From assembly GCF_900100335.1 (NCBI RefSeq), contig NZ_FNFE01000004.1, positions 372,001 through 436,000 of the forward strand: a stretch of 64,000 nucleotides of DNA, in the 5' to 3' direction. The DNA is from Natronorubrum texcoconense. GTDB lineage: Archaea > Halobacteriota > Halobacteria > Halobacteriales > Natrialbaceae. A program made the translations under genes and the position numbers. Below, piece after piece: positions 8,009 through 19,492 of the stretch; within the stretch, counting starts at the first letter, position 1, and every line of letters begins with the position of its first letter. The notes beneath the pieces were generated by a model that saw nothing but the letters and a program-made list of their open reading frames with translations, was not told the DNA's origin and did no database searches.

Positions 8009-9376
8009 GTGAAATTCGACGCTATGTATCGCGGCGGCGACGCTCTCGAGGCCCTCCACGGCTCCGTTCCGGAGTGGCTGCTCCTGCTCGCTGCACTCGT
8101 GACCCGCCTCGGCGACGTCGCGGCCCTCATTTCGATCGCGATCGTGGCGTCGTGGTTGCTGACGTGGCGGGGAACGCCGAACGGACTCGAGTATCCGGGG
8201 ACGGGTTCGGAGACGGACTCGACCGCACCAAACGCCGACCGCGCGCCCGCCGTCTGGCTCGTGGGCGTCGTCGTCGGCGGGCTGGCCGCGATGACCGCGC
8301 TGAAGTATCTCTTCGCGTTGCCGCGGCCGGAGCTCGTCGCGACGACCCCGAGCACGCTACCGACGGCGCTCGAGTCGACGTACGTCTCGACGGTGACGCT
8401 TGGCGGCTACGGCTTTCCGAGCGGCCACGCGGTCGGAGCCACCGTCGCCTACGGAGCGCTGGCGCTGGCGATTCCCCTCGGCACGCGTCGCAGCCGACTC
8501 GCGGCCGCGGGCGTCCTCGCGCTCGCGGTGAGCTTCTCGCGGGTCGTCCTCGCCGTCCACTACCCCGGCGATATCGTCGCCGGGATCGCCGTCGGAGTCG
8601 CCTACCTCGCGACGGTCTGGTGGCTGCTCGAGCGGTCGCCGGTCGATCGAACGACGACCGCCTTCGCGCTGGCGCTCGGTCTCGCGCTCGTCGCGGTCGG
8701 CGTCAGCGGCTTTGCGGGTCGATCGGTGGCGTACGCCGCACTCGCAGCCGGCGGTCTGGCGGTCTGGTCGTTCGCCCGCCCTCGCTCCGGTCGGCTCTCG
8801 TCCGCACGGCCCGCGTATCACGCGGAGTCGGCGACGGTTGCGCTCGGACTTCTCGTCGCGCTCGTCGTCGTTGGTGGCGGGTTACAATCAGTCGGTCCCG
8901 CTGCCGGGCTCGGCGCGCTCGTCGTCGCGCCGGCGGTGATTCGGTCCCGACGAGCGTCCGGCTCTCGCCGGTCTTCGCGAGTGGCGAACGCAGGGCCAAC
9001 CGGTTTCCGACGCCTCGCCGACAGTTCTCGTATGACCGACGACAACCGACAGCTGGGCGTCGAACTCGGCGAACTCGGCGACCAACTCGAGTCCGCGGAG
9101 TATCCGATGAGCGAAGACGAGTTGCTCGAGGCGTACGGCGACGAGGAGATCGAAATGGAAGGCGAGACGTCGACGCTCGAGGACGTCATCGGCCCGCTGA
9201 ACGAGGACGAGTACCGAGACTACGGCGAGGTCGAACAGGCGATCATGAACATGGTCGGCGACGAGGCCATCGGACGGAAGAACTACAGCGACCGCACGCC
9301 CCCCGCGACGGGCGAGGACCGTCAGGACGAGGGCGCACCGGACCAGGACGACCAGGAAGGTCAGGAGTCGTTCTGA
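8009..9376 (+). CDS. PAP2 phosphatase fused in frame to a DUF5789-like domain
   Basis: One open frame of 455 codons holding two units. Residues 1 to about 305 are a polytopic PAP2 phosphatase with the three catalytic motifs: KYLFALPRP, FPSGHA and SFSRVVLAVHYPGD. From Met342 (ATG at 9032) the frame encodes about 114 residues of a small acidic haloarchaeal protein (DUF5789-like, with EYPMSEDELLE and IGRKNYSDRTPP). The joining stretch, residues 306-341, is Arg/Ser-rich and looks like translated spacer. The stop between two normally separate genes may therefore have been lost, or translation may start a second time at 9032. The first start may be GTG 8009 or ATG 8024. Confidence 0.75.
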   Translation: MKFDAMYRGGDALEALHGSVPEWLLLLAALVTRLGDVAALISIAIVASWLLTWRGTPNGLEYPGTGSETDSTAPNADRAPAVWLVGVVVGGLAAMTALKYLFALPRPELVATTPSTLPTALESTYVSTVTLGGYGFPSGHAVGATVAYGALALAIPLGTRRSRLAAAGVLALAVSFSRVVLAVHYPGDIVAGIAVGVAYLATVWWLLERSPVDRTTTAFALALGLALVAVGVSGFAGRSVAYAALAAGGLAVWSFARPRSGRLSSARPAYHAESATVALGLLVALVVVGGGLQSVGPAAGLGALVVAPAVIRSRRASGSRRSSRVANAGPTGFRRLADSSRMTDDNRQLGVELGELGDQLESAEYPMSEDELLEAYGDEEIEMEGETSTLEDVIGPLNEDEYRDYGEVEQAIMNMVGDEAIGRKNYSDRTPPATGEDRQDEGAPDQDDQEGQESF

Positions 9377-9423
9377 GGGGTCGCCGAGGGCCGTTCGCTC
9401 GGGTAGCTCGTCCCGACGCGAGT

Positions 9424-10023
9424 TTACGGGCCAAAAACCAGCAGTATGAAGGATCCGATGCCGATGAAAAACGCCGGGACAACGGTTATTTTGGGCAGTA
9501 CTGAGTGCGTTTTCGAGATTCCGTGCGTGAGAAGATAGATGCTCCAGAGGATCGCGATGAACGCCGTGATCAGTTGCACGGCCGCCAGTTCGCTCAGCGC
9601 CGGTACGGCGGCGATATCGGCGGTGAGCTCTTCGGGCGTAAACGTGGTGTACGTCAGCTGCTGCAGCTGTCGCCAGCCGTAGAGTGCCGTCGGAACGAAC
9701 ACGACGATATTCGGTGCGTACGCCCAGCCGGCGACGGCGACCGCGTCGGTGTGCGACCCGCTCGCGTTCGCACCCCCGCTTCCGAAGTGCATGATCGCGG
9801 CGACGACGAGCAACGTGATGCCCCCCAGGGTCGCCGACGTGACTAACAGATTGAGCGTCATCGCCAGCGTGTTGTCGGGGACGAAGAGCTGCCAGATAAC
9901 GACGGAAAGCCAGACGACCTCCAGGAGGGTGTACGCCACGAAGACGGCCAGTCCCTGCTGTAGCGTCTCGGAACGCGTTTCGAAGTAGCCCGCAGGATCG
10001 AACAGCGGTGTTCGCGGCGGCAT
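9424..10023 (-). CDS. YIP1-family membrane protein
   Basis: A 199-residue polytopic membrane protein with about five transmembrane helices. It opens with the DPAGYFETR-type motif typical of haloarchaeal proteins assigned to the YIP1 family. It has no catalytic motif; archaeal YIP1 proteins are uncharacterised. It is convergent with the PAP2/DUF5789 gene (gap 47 bases) and has its own promoter region upstream (TATA-like sequence near 10045-10070). Confidence 0.7.
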   Translation of the reverse strand: MPPRTPLFDPAGYFETRSETLQQGLAVFVAYTLLEVVWLSVVIWQLFVPDNTLAMTLNLLVTSATLGGITLLVVAAIMHFGSGGANASGSHTDAVAVAGWAYAPNIVVFVPTALYGWRQLQQLTYTTFTPEELTADIAAVPALSELAAVQLITAFIAILWSIYLLTHGISKTHSVLPKITVVPAFFIGIGSFILLVFGP

Positions 10024-10266
10024 ACCCGATGTGACGGTTCGAACATACTATCTGTTTCGGTACCTATAGAACGTAATACGAACGTCGAGCGGTGTCGGTA
10101 TTTGTGCTGATAGCGTTCGCCTTCCGTATCATCGGGTTCGTTCGATGACCGGTCGTGACCGGTCGATGACTGCGTGTCGACGCCCGAGCGAGCCAGCGAT
10201 CGGAGAGCGCGGTGAGAACGGTTCAAGTCGATTGGGTTGCTACTCGTAGGTCACGACCGACCGCCG

Positions 10267-10899
10267 ATGACCACACCATCCCCTCCATCGATTCCGGACG
10301 ACACGTACGAAGAACTCGTCGAGGCGACGCTCCTCGCGCTCTCCAAGACGGGCTACCTCGACCTGCGTGTCCGCGATATCGACGCCGAGTTTCCGAAGAG
10401 TCGCCAACTTATCCATCACTACTTCGACGGCAAAGACGAGTTGGTGACCGAGACGCTCTCGGTCCTCGTCGATCAGTACAGCCGGGAGTTAGACAGTTCT
10501 CCGGGTGACGACCCGCTGGCGAAACTGAACGACGAGATCGACCGAGTTCTCCTGGGCGAAGCGATAGCGGACTTCGACTACTGGATGTTCGTGACGGCGC
10601 TGTACGAGATCATGGCGCAGTCCCACCACAACCGGGATCATCAGGTACTGATCAACCGGCTCACCGACGAACTCGTCGATCACTTTCACACTATCATGCA
10701 GGGGGGAATCGACCAGGGCGTTTTCGAGGACGTCGACACGCTCCGACTCGCGAAGGTGCTGGACGATCTCATTACCGGCGCACAGAGCAAGAAGATCTTT
10801 CTCGGTAACGACGACGCGCTCCTCGAAACGCGAGCGATGATCGATCGACTCGTCATTAGCCAACTGGTTCCTGCTGACACCTCGTCCGCGACGGACTGA
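10267..10899 (+). CDS. TetR-family transcriptional regulator
   Basis: A 210-residue regulator with an N-terminal TetR HTH (about residues 12-57; the HYFDGKDEL motif closing the DNA-binding domain is clear) and a helical ligand-binding domain. ATG 10267 is chosen because residues before it are not conserved-looking. An ABC-2 type transporter operon starts 134 bases downstream on the same strand, so control of that exporter is the natural inference. The ligand is unknown. Confidence 0.85.
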   Translation: MTTPSPPSIPDDTYEELVEATLLALSKTGYLDLRVRDIDAEFPKSRQLIHHYFDGKDELVTETLSVLVDQYSRELDSSPGDDPLAKLNDEIDRVLLGEAIADFDYWMFVTALYEIMAQSHHNRDHQVLINRLTDELVDHFHTIMQGGIDQGVFEDVDTLRLAKVLDDLITGAQSKKIFLGNDDALLETRAMIDRLVISQLVPADTSSATD

Positions 10900-11033
10900 T
10901 CGCCGAACGGTCGGCGCTCGAGTCCCCCGAGCGTCGTCGCGTACATTCTATGCCTCGGTTCGGCCGTTGATTCCACGTCGAACTGATCGGTATAGTTATG
11001 ACGTTTCCCGTTCGGTAAACTAGGAGTGATTCA

Positions 11034-12005
11034 ATGACCGCCATCCAGACGAGCGGACTCGCTCGACGATTCGGAGACGTCGTCGCCGTCGAGTCGCTCG
11101 ACCTCCACGTCCGAGACGGCGAGGCCTACGGCTTTCTCGGCCCGAACGGCGCGGGGAAATCGACGACCATCAACATGCTGCTGGGCTTCACGCCGCCGTC
11201 GTCGGGCTCGGGGACGGTACTCGGCTACGACATCGAAGACGAGTCGCTCGCCATCCGCCAGTCGATCGGCGTGCTCCCGGAGGACTTCGGGATGTACGAG
11301 CGTCTGACCGCCCGAAAGCACGTTCAGTTCGCCATCGACACGAAAGGGGCTACGGACGACCCCGACGACCTCCTGTCGCGCGTCGGACTCTCCGACGCCG
11401 CCGACCGCAAGGCCGGCGGCTTCTCGACGGGGATGAAACAGCGCGTCGCGCTCGCGATGGCTCTCGTCGGCGAACCCGAGTTACTCATCCTCGACGAGCC
11501 GTCCTCCGGGATCGACCCCAACGGGGCCCGCGAGATGCGTGCGATCATTCAGGAAGAACTCGACCGCGGCGCGACGGTGTTCTTCTCGAGCCACATCATG
11601 GAACAGGTCGAGGCGATCTGCGACCGCGTCGGAATCATGAGCGGCGGCCGACTCGTCGCCGAGGACTCGATCGACGCGTTGAAAGACCAGTTCGACGACG
11701 AATCTCGGCTCATCCTGACCGTCGACGCCGTCCCCGACGGAATCGTGTCGCGCCTCGAGCCGGTCGACGGCGTCCTCGACGTCCGCGTCGATGGCACGGA
11801 CATCGTGACGTCGGTGTCGAACTCGCGGTCGAAGGCCGTGGTCATCAACGCGGTCGAGGACGCGGGCGGCGTGATCGCCGACATCACCGCCGAGGACCAC
11901 TCGCTCGACGATCTGTTCGCTGCGTTCACCACCGGTGACGGGGCGACCCGCGGCGACGCGCGAGCGTCTCGAGCCGAAGCGGCTCTCGAAGAGGTCGACG
12001 CATGA
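11034..12005 (+). CDS. ABC-2 type transporter ATP-binding protein
   Basis: A 323-residue ATPase with Walker A GPNGAGKST (about residues 36-44), signature FSTGMKQR, Walker B LLILDEPSSGID and a switch histidine (SSHIM). The region after residue 230 is the accessory C-terminal domain typical of ABC-2 drug or polysaccharide exporters. Its stop overlaps the start of the permease gene by 4 bases (ATGA), so the two are translationally coupled. The substrate is unknown. Confidence 0.93.
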   Translation: MTAIQTSGLARRFGDVVAVESLDLHVRDGEAYGFLGPNGAGKSTTINMLLGFTPPSSGSGTVLGYDIEDESLAIRQSIGVLPEDFGMYERLTARKHVQFAIDTKGATDDPDDLLSRVGLSDAADRKAGGFSTGMKQRVALAMALVGEPELLILDEPSSGIDPNGAREMRAIIQEELDRGATVFFSSHIMEQVEAICDRVGIMSGGRLVAEDSIDALKDQFDDESRLILTVDAVPDGIVSRLEPVDGVLDVRVDGTDIVTSVSNSRSKAVVINAVEDAGGVIADITAEDHSLDDLFAAFTTGDGATRGDARASRAEAALEEVDA

Positions 12006-12853
12006 GCTGGGTGCAGATCGCGCGGAAGGATTTCGCGGACGCGAGCCGATCGATGATGCTCTGGATCCTCTCCGCGCTGATGATCCTGCTCGTCGCGGGC
12101 ATCTCGTCCATCCCACACCTCCTCCACACCCCCGGCCAGGGACCGGCCCCCGGGTTCGACGAGGCGTTGAGTTTCCTCTTTACGGTGGTCGTGACGATGA
12201 TCTCGATCATCGGGCTCGTCGTCGGCTATCAGGCGATCGTCGGAGAACGCGAATCCGGGAGCATTCGGTTCCTGCTCGGGCTGCCGAACAGCCGTCTCGA
12301 CGTGATCATCGGGAAGGTTCTCGGTCGAGCCGCCGTCGTCGCCGTTCCGACGGTGATCGGCTTCGTCGTCGGCGGCATCGTGATCGCAATCCTCTACGAC
12401 GGGTTCGACGTCGTGACCTACGTCAGTCTCCTCGCGTTCTCCGTGCTCATCGGACTGGTGTACGTTGCTCTCGCCGTCGGCGTCTCCGCGAGCGTCAGCA
12501 CCCGCGCGAAGGCGGTCGCCGGCGTGCTCGGTATCTACATCGTCACCGACTGGCTCTGGTGGGCCGTCCCGATGGCGATCTACTGGCTACTCGAGCGAGA
12601 ACTTCCCGGCACCACCGATCTCCCGACCTGGTACCTCTTCGTCGAACGACTCGGTATCTGGGAGCCGCTCGCGGTGATCTCCGGAACGCTCGTCGACATC
12701 GCCGGTGTCGAGACCGTCCCGCCGGCGGATCGACTCGCCGGTGACGTTCCGTTCTACCTCGAGCCCTGGTTCGCCTGGGTGTTCGTCGCCGCGTGGATCC
12801 TGGTCCCGCTCGCGATCGGCTACTACCGGTTCAATCGGACGATTCTCAGCTAA
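12002..12853 (+). CDS. ABC-2 type transporter permease
   Basis: A 283-residue membrane protein with six hydrophobic segments: a first helix near residue 20-38, a large loop, then five more. It has the GERESGSIRFLLGLP coupling motif of ABC-2 permeases after the second helix. It is the membrane partner of the ATPase encoded just upstream with an ATGA overlap. Confidence 0.9.
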   Translation: MSWVQIARKDFADASRSMMLWILSALMILLVAGISSIPHLLHTPGQGPAPGFDEALSFLFTVVVTMISIIGLVVGYQAIVGERESGSIRFLLGLPNSRLDVIIGKVLGRAAVVAVPTVIGFVVGGIVIAILYDGFDVVTYVSLLAFSVLIGLVYVALAVGVSASVSTRAKAVAGVLGIYIVTDWLWWAVPMAIYWLLERELPGTTDLPTWYLFVERLGIWEPLAVISGTLVDIAGVETVPPADRLAGDVPFYLEPWFAWVFVAAWILVPLAIGYYRFNRTILS

Positions 12854-12921
12854 CCGTCGACCGATCTCGAGAAAATCGCATTCGGTGACGGCACTGCTAT
12901 TCTATCGCGTTCGACCGGCGA

Positions 12922-14889
<1,968 letters not shown>

Positions 14890-14954
14890 TAAGGGTTGCT
14901 ACGAACCGAAACATCTCGACGGCCGAGCGCGCTCCGGACGTTTTCGTGTGGGGC

Positions 14955-15449
14955 TCATCGGTACTCGATTTCGATCACGTCGCCCGGTTCGATTCCCATC
15001 CCGTCGGCGTAGCCTCGCGGCACCTCGAGGACGTACTGGGCCTGCCCGGTGTGCTCGAGATCCTCGCCGTCCTCGTCGGTCTCGGGTGCGCGGGCCTCCT
15101 CGATGGACGTGATCTCGCGGTCGGCGTCGACGAAGATGATATCGATGTCGAAGTCCATCTCGCGCATGACGTAGGTTCGTTCGCCCTCGCTCGAGTGGAC
15201 GAACAGCATTCCCTCGCCGTCGGCGAGCGAGTCGTGATCGCTCAGCCCGGTGTAGCGTTCGGCGCGGGTGTCCGCGACCTCGGCGTCGATGACGGCGAGT
15301 TCGTCGCCGGTGTCGGCCTCGAGGACGCGAACCTCGGCTCGCTCCTCGGCCCAGGGCGGGGTGACGAATCCCAACTGGAGGACGAGCAGGCCAATCAGGG
15401 AGAGAGTGGCGATGAGGAGGAGTGACTTCCAGACCCGCTCGAGGACCAT
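14955..15449 (-). CDS. DUF192-family extracytoplasmic protein
   Basis: A 164-residue protein with one N-terminal transmembrane anchor (about residues 9-27) followed by a DUF192 domain. The GLSDHDSLADGEGMLFV and FVDADREITSI segments match the family. Function is unknown; in other organisms such proteins are secreted or anchored outside the membrane. It lies upstream of the ABC exporter on the same strand. Confidence 0.85.
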   Translation of the reverse strand: MVLERVWKSLLLIATLSLIGLLVLQLGFVTPPWAEERAEVRVLEADTGDELAVIDAEVADTRAERYTGLSDHDSLADGEGMLFVHSSEGERTYVMREMDFDIDIIFVDADREITSIEEARAPETDEDGEDLEHTGQAQYVLEVPRGYADGMGIEPGDVIEIEYR

Positions 15450-15509
15450 ACCGATCCTGCGGCGTGAGAAAGTAAAGGTTATTCGGACGGGGGGATTTGG
15501 TCGGCATAC

Positions 15510-15583
15510 GGGCTCGTGGTCTAGCTGGTTATGACGCGGCCTTTACAAGGCCGAGGTCGGTGGTTCGAACCCGCCCGAGCCCA
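15510..15583 (+). tRNA. tRNA-Val (anticodon TAC)
   Basis: A 74-base cloverleaf. The acceptor is GGGCTCG pairing CGAGCCC, the anticodon stem CGGCC/GGCCG closes loop TTTACAA (anticodon TAC), and the T-arm loop is TTCGAAC. Discriminator A is at 15583; CCA is not encoded and there is no intron. Its 3' end is repeated downstream (see next entry). Confidence 0.97.
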
Positions 15584-15702
15584 TTTCTGTGGCGAGCAAT
15601 TCCGCGAGCCACAGAAATGTATGTGAGGGCGGGTTCGAACCCTATCAGTCGCGCGCAGCGAAGCGAGCACGTCTGATTTCGGTTCGAACCCGCTCGAGCC
15701 CA
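15584..15702 (+). repeat. tRNA-Val 3'-end satellite unit
   Basis: Right after the tRNA comes a hairpin (TTTCTGTGG pairing CCACAGAAA, 15584-15617) whose loop holds GCGAG-CAATTC-CGCGAG. Next is a T-arm fragment (15628-15648), then a second hairpin with an AGCGAAGCGAGC loop. Last is a copy of the last 22 bases of the tRNA (15681-15702), identical at 21 of 22 positions. The same plan follows tRNA-Phe and tRNA-His in this window. It could be an old attachment-site footprint or a repeat family of its own. Confidence 0.7.
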
Positions 15703-15840
15703 CCATCGAAACTCGCCCGCTGTCACACTCCTTCCTGTAGTTCGGATGGAACACTCGCTCACTGGCTGGACGAATTGATCACGGACACATCTCTGAGGAA
15801 ATAGAAGGAACAGGATGTGAAGACCGGCACTACAGGCAAT

Positions 15841-16374
15841 TCAGTTAGTTAGTAGAGGGAGTGTCCGGCGATGGACGACATCTGAAAAAACGGTCCCCAA
15901 AAGAGACATCCAAAGGACACAGAGAACGAGTCCAAGAACCACTGCCCAGTGAAAGTGTATTGCAAGCGGTGCAAGAACTACTAGGGGAATAGCTATCGGA
16001 ATAAGACTTATCTGTAGTAGTTCTCCAAGCCATGCCGGCCCAAAACCAGCCATTTCGATGAGCGCCCAGACGAAAGAGACAGCGATGAAAATACCGAATA
16101 CGGCGAGAGCGGTATTATCTGGCTGAAACAGCCGCTGACGGTACGGTAACGTATACTGCTCAGTCTCGCCACGCTGCTGCCTGAAGCGTGCGACGACCGC
16201 AGCAAACACGGTAGAACCGAAAACCGCAGTTCCGATAGCAATTGCGACCACTTCTGTGGTGGGTTCCGTGTAGGGTGGTAGCCGCTCCGTCGTCACGTTA
16301 CGATTGATGTACCACACTGCCGGAAAGAGCGCCATAAAAAACGGAATGACCATTGGACGAATGAGTCGTCTCAT
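15841..16374 (-). CDS. Uncharacterised five-helix membrane protein
   Basis: A 177-residue protein with about five hydrophobic helices (near residues 5-24, 42-62, 87-107, 117-137 and 143-164) and no recognised motif. The base composition is clearly lower in GC than the neighbours, and it lies just beyond the tRNA-Val satellite, so horizontal acquisition is likely. No partner gene is evident; it is followed on the same strand by repeat DNA only. Confidence 0.6.
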   Translation of the reverse strand: MRRLIRPMVIPFFMALFPAVWYINRNVTTERLPPYTEPTTEVVAIAIGTAVFGSTVFAAVVARFRQQRGETEQYTLPYRQRLFQPDNTALAVFGIFIAVSFVWALIEMAGFGPAWLGELLQISLIPIAIPLVVLAPLAIHFHWAVVLGLVLCVLWMSLLGTVFSDVVHRRTLPLLTN

Positions 16375-16643
16375 TATTCACTCTAATTTATGCTAACGTA
16401 TAAACATAATCATGCTCTGCACCCGTTTTGCAGTTACTGAAGAGAGTGAGAGGAACACCGGTACCTGCTTGCCCTGTACGTGCCGTTGGATGCTCACAAT
16501 CGATCTCCCGCCGAGCATCTCAACCTCCCTTCCGCTAACCCGTCGCGATAGGTCCACGAAAACGATCCTCCCGCCCGATTCGACTCGAGACGAATCGACG
16601 ATCCCAACTCGAGTGCCCACAACTCACGACACTAGAGCCACAA

Positions 16644-18431
16644 TCACTGCGCCGAGTACAGCTCCGCGTACGCGCCGTCCAACTCGAGCAACTGTCCGTG
16701 CTCACCACGTTCGGCGATAGTGCCGTCCTCGAGCGTGTAGATCCGATCCGCGTCTCGAACCGTCGAGAGACGGTGGGCGATGGCGAGGATCGTGTACTCC
16801 TGGGACATCTCCTCGATGCCGTCCTGGACGCGGCGTTCGATGTTCGCGTCGAGGTCGCTCGTCGCCTCGTCCAACACGAGGATGTCGGCGTCCTCGAGCA
16901 GGGCGCGGGCGAGGGCGACGCGCTGGCGCTGACCGCCGGAAAGGCGAACGCCGTCGTCGCCGAGTTCGGTGTCGTAGCCCTCGGGCAGTTCGTCGAGGAA
17001 CTCGGTGACCTGGGCGATTTCGCAGGCCTCTTCGATCTCCTCCCTGGATGCGTCGGCGTTCCCAGCCGTGACGTTCTCGAGGAGCGTCGTGTTGAAGATG
17101 TAGGGGTCCTGCCGGACGAACGCGAGTCGCGAGCGCCACTCGTCGGTGTCGAACTCGCCGATGGGGTCGCCGTTGGCGGTGATCTCGCCGCTGTCGGGTT
17201 CGTAGAGCCGGGCGACCAGCGCGGCGATGGTCGATTTCCCCTCGCCGGACTGGCCGACGAACGCGACGAACTCGCCGTCGTCGACGCGGAAGGAGAGGTC
17301 GTCGAGCACCGGCTCGTCGGGTTCGTAGGAGAACGAGACGTCCTCGAACGCCAACGGCGTCGGCGTCTCGGGAACCGGTCGGTCGCCGCCCTCGTGATCC
17401 TTGTTCGCCTCGAGTTCCTCGATGAACTGCTGCGTTCGGACGAGGTGTGGGAGCCGCCCTTCGACCTTGTAGAAGTACTCGTTCGCGTTGCTGACGCGGG
17501 GGCCGAGCTGGAACATGATGAACAGGAACGCGGCCAGCGCGCCAAGCGACATATCCGCGAACGTGATCGAGACGTAGATCAGGCCGAACACCATGACGGC
17601 GATCCCGAGGTTGTACGCACAGCCGATCGCGGCCTCGTTGCGGCCGAGTTTGATCGACGAGTTCGTGAAGCGCTCGAGGTGAGTGGAGAACGTGTCGTAG
17701 ATCTCGTCGTGTTTCCCGATGAGTTTCACGTCCCGGATCCCCTGGGTCCCCGTCTGGACGCTCTGTTGGATCCCCTCGTTCGCGTCGGCCACCTGATCGC
17801 CGACGTCGTAGCCGCCCTCGAGCACGTGTCGAACCAGGAAGGTCAGGCTGACGATGGCGACCCCGGCGACGACGGTCATGAGCGGCGAGATGTAGAAGGC
17901 GATGGCGAGGTACATCCCGATCAGGAGCACCTGTTCGAAGAAGCGAACAAAGTCCCGGATCACCTTTCCGGCGTACTCCGCCTGCGTCACGATCGCGTTG
18001 AGGACGTCGTCGGAGCCTTCCTTGTCGAAGTAGGCGACTCGAGCGTCGAGCGCGCTCCGGAAGGCCTGCGACTGGAGGTCGCGAACGTAGTGGGTCCGCA
18101 GCCAGACGCGCATCCAGCCGACGGCGAACGACGCGAGATACCGAACGGTGATCACCGCGCTGACGGTCAGCACGATGTAACCGAGCGTAAACGGTATCCC
18201 GATGAACTCGAATGCGGTCAGGAAGACGCCGACGAGTTCGTCGTCAGCGGCGGCCTCGCCCGACCCCTGCGCCATCTCGATGATCGGGATGATGAAGCTC
18301 ACCCCGACGCCCTCCAGTACGGCGACGATTCCGCTGAAGACAATGAGGAAGACCGTGAGTGCCGGGCGGTAGGTCGCAACGAGGTACAACCCCCGGAGCT
18401 TCTCGCGACGCGTGAGATCCTCGGTAGACAT
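16644..18431 (-). CDS. ABC transporter, fused permease and ATPase (type I exporter)
   Basis: A 595-residue half-exporter. Six transmembrane helices span about residues 15-320. The ATPase domain has GQSGEGKST, FVRQDPYIFN (Q loop), LSGGQRQR and DEATSDLD. ATG 18431 is chosen because the 47 residues upstream in frame are unlike the family. A ParB-like gene is divergent from it. It resembles lipid or polysaccharide exporters found near haloarchaeal glycosylation genes, but no glycosyltransferase is next to it here. Confidence 0.9.
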   Translation of the reverse strand: MSTEDLTRREKLRGLYLVATYRPALTVFLIVFSGIVAVLEGVGVSFIIPIIEMAQGSGEAAADDELVGVFLTAFEFIGIPFTLGYIVLTVSAVITVRYLASFAVGWMRVWLRTHYVRDLQSQAFRSALDARVAYFDKEGSDDVLNAIVTQAEYAGKVIRDFVRFFEQVLLIGMYLAIAFYISPLMTVVAGVAIVSLTFLVRHVLEGGYDVGDQVADANEGIQQSVQTGTQGIRDVKLIGKHDEIYDTFSTHLERFTNSSIKLGRNEAAIGCAYNLGIAVMVFGLIYVSITFADMSLGALAAFLFIMFQLGPRVSNANEYFYKVEGRLPHLVRTQQFIEELEANKDHEGGDRPVPETPTPLAFEDVSFSYEPDEPVLDDLSFRVDDGEFVAFVGQSGEGKSTIAALVARLYEPDSGEITANGDPIGEFDTDEWRSRLAFVRQDPYIFNTTLLENVTAGNADASREEIEEACEIAQVTEFLDELPEGYDTELGDDGVRLSGGQRQRVALARALLEDADILVLDEATSDLDANIERRVQDGIEEMSQEYTILAIAHRLSTVRDADRIYTLEDGTIAERGEHGQLLELDGAYAELYSAQ

Positions 18432-18575
18432 GAATTCGATTCGTATGACCGTTCGAGACGGTATTGTTATGGGAACGTTATCCGCGTGGAGAGTGTTCGC
18501 CTCCGATGGTAGTATTCGACTATGGACCGTGAACGATTCTGCCATCTTTTGCGCCCACGGGACGTTTCCCACCGT

Positions 18576-19376
18576 ATGTCACTGCCCGATCGGTCGTCGC
18601 TGCCGACTCGGACCATAGAGCGCGTCTACGCCGATCTGCCGTTCGACGTCCCCTCGCCGGTCAAGAACGCCTACATTCGCCGAACGGTCGACGACGACTT
18701 CGGTCCGTTCGATCATCCGCCGGATCCGTTCGCGACGCTGGCGGTCGATCCGGCCAACGTTCGATCGTTCACCGGTCGTCCCTATCCCCCCTATCACGAG
18801 AAGGAGGCACAACTGGGCACCGTCCGCGACGGCGACTGGGACCGAACCGACGACGTGGAGATCGTCGACGACGACTACCGGGAGCGATACGACCTGTACC
18901 GGGCCGATCGGTTCACCGAGAGCGTCTTCTTCGAGTCGATGCGCGCGCATTTCGAGGACGGCGTCGACTGGACCGAGACCCCGTTCGTCGAGCGCTGTCT
19001 CGAACTGGCGGACGCCGGCGAGCCGTCCTGGCGGAGTCTGACCTCCCGCGAGGATATTCTGGATCGGTGTGCGGCGATCGATGCGCTCTACGAGCGGATC
19101 GAACGCGACGGCTACCGGTCCCAGCGAGACCTCGATTACGGCTCCCTGCTCGGCGTCACCGAAGAGGTGCTCGTCGACGTCGGTCGCGGCGGCGACCTTC
19201 TGTTCGTCAACGGTCGCCACCGACTGGCCATCGCGAAGCTGCTGGGTCTCGAGTCGGTTCCCGTGGGCGTCCTCGTTCGCCACCGAGACTGGATGATCTA
19301 TCGAGACGACTGCGGCCGATCGGGGACGGTTCCCGACCACCCCGACCTCCGCGACTTGGCCGAGACCGACGGCTGA
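18576..19376 (+). CDS. ParB-like-fold protein, paralogue A
   Basis: A protein of about 266 residues with no membrane segments. Its C-terminal third carries a FVNGRHRLAIAKLLGLESVPV motif followed by VRHRDW, the pattern of ParB/Srx-type nucleotide-binding folds. A GDWDRTDD motif lies earlier. It is homologous to the protein encoded at 19812-20723: both share GDWDR, an IYERI/LYERI-x3-DGYRSQ segment and the HRLAIAKLL block. The start may be ATG 18522 or ATG 18576; the latter has CATCTTTTGC about 30 bases upstream. The function is unknown; a role near surface-glycan export is only a contextual guess. Confidence 0.68.
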   Translation: MSLPDRSSLPTRTIERVYADLPFDVPSPVKNAYIRRTVDDDFGPFDHPPDPFATLAVDPANVRSFTGRPYPPYHEKEAQLGTVRDGDWDRTDDVEIVDDDYRERYDLYRADRFTESVFFESMRAHFEDGVDWTETPFVERCLELADAGEPSWRSLTSREDILDRCAAIDALYERIERDGYRSQRDLDYGSLLGVTEEVLVDVGRGGDLLFVNGRHRLAIAKLLGLESVPVGVLVRHRDWMIYRDDCGRSGTVPDHPDLRDLAETDG

Positions 19377-19492
19377 GCGGTGCGTCACCTGCTCGCGAAC
19401 TACTTCCTCAGAGAACGAACGCTCGTCGAGACACCGTGCGGGCCAAAGCGACGTTCGAGCCACGTCCCCGCCGTGACTGCTACCCGAAACGG

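Noticed and set aside
15521-15804. Open frames overlapping tRNA-Val and its satellite
   Set aside because: The predicted peptides just read the tRNA and its 3'-end copies in other frames.
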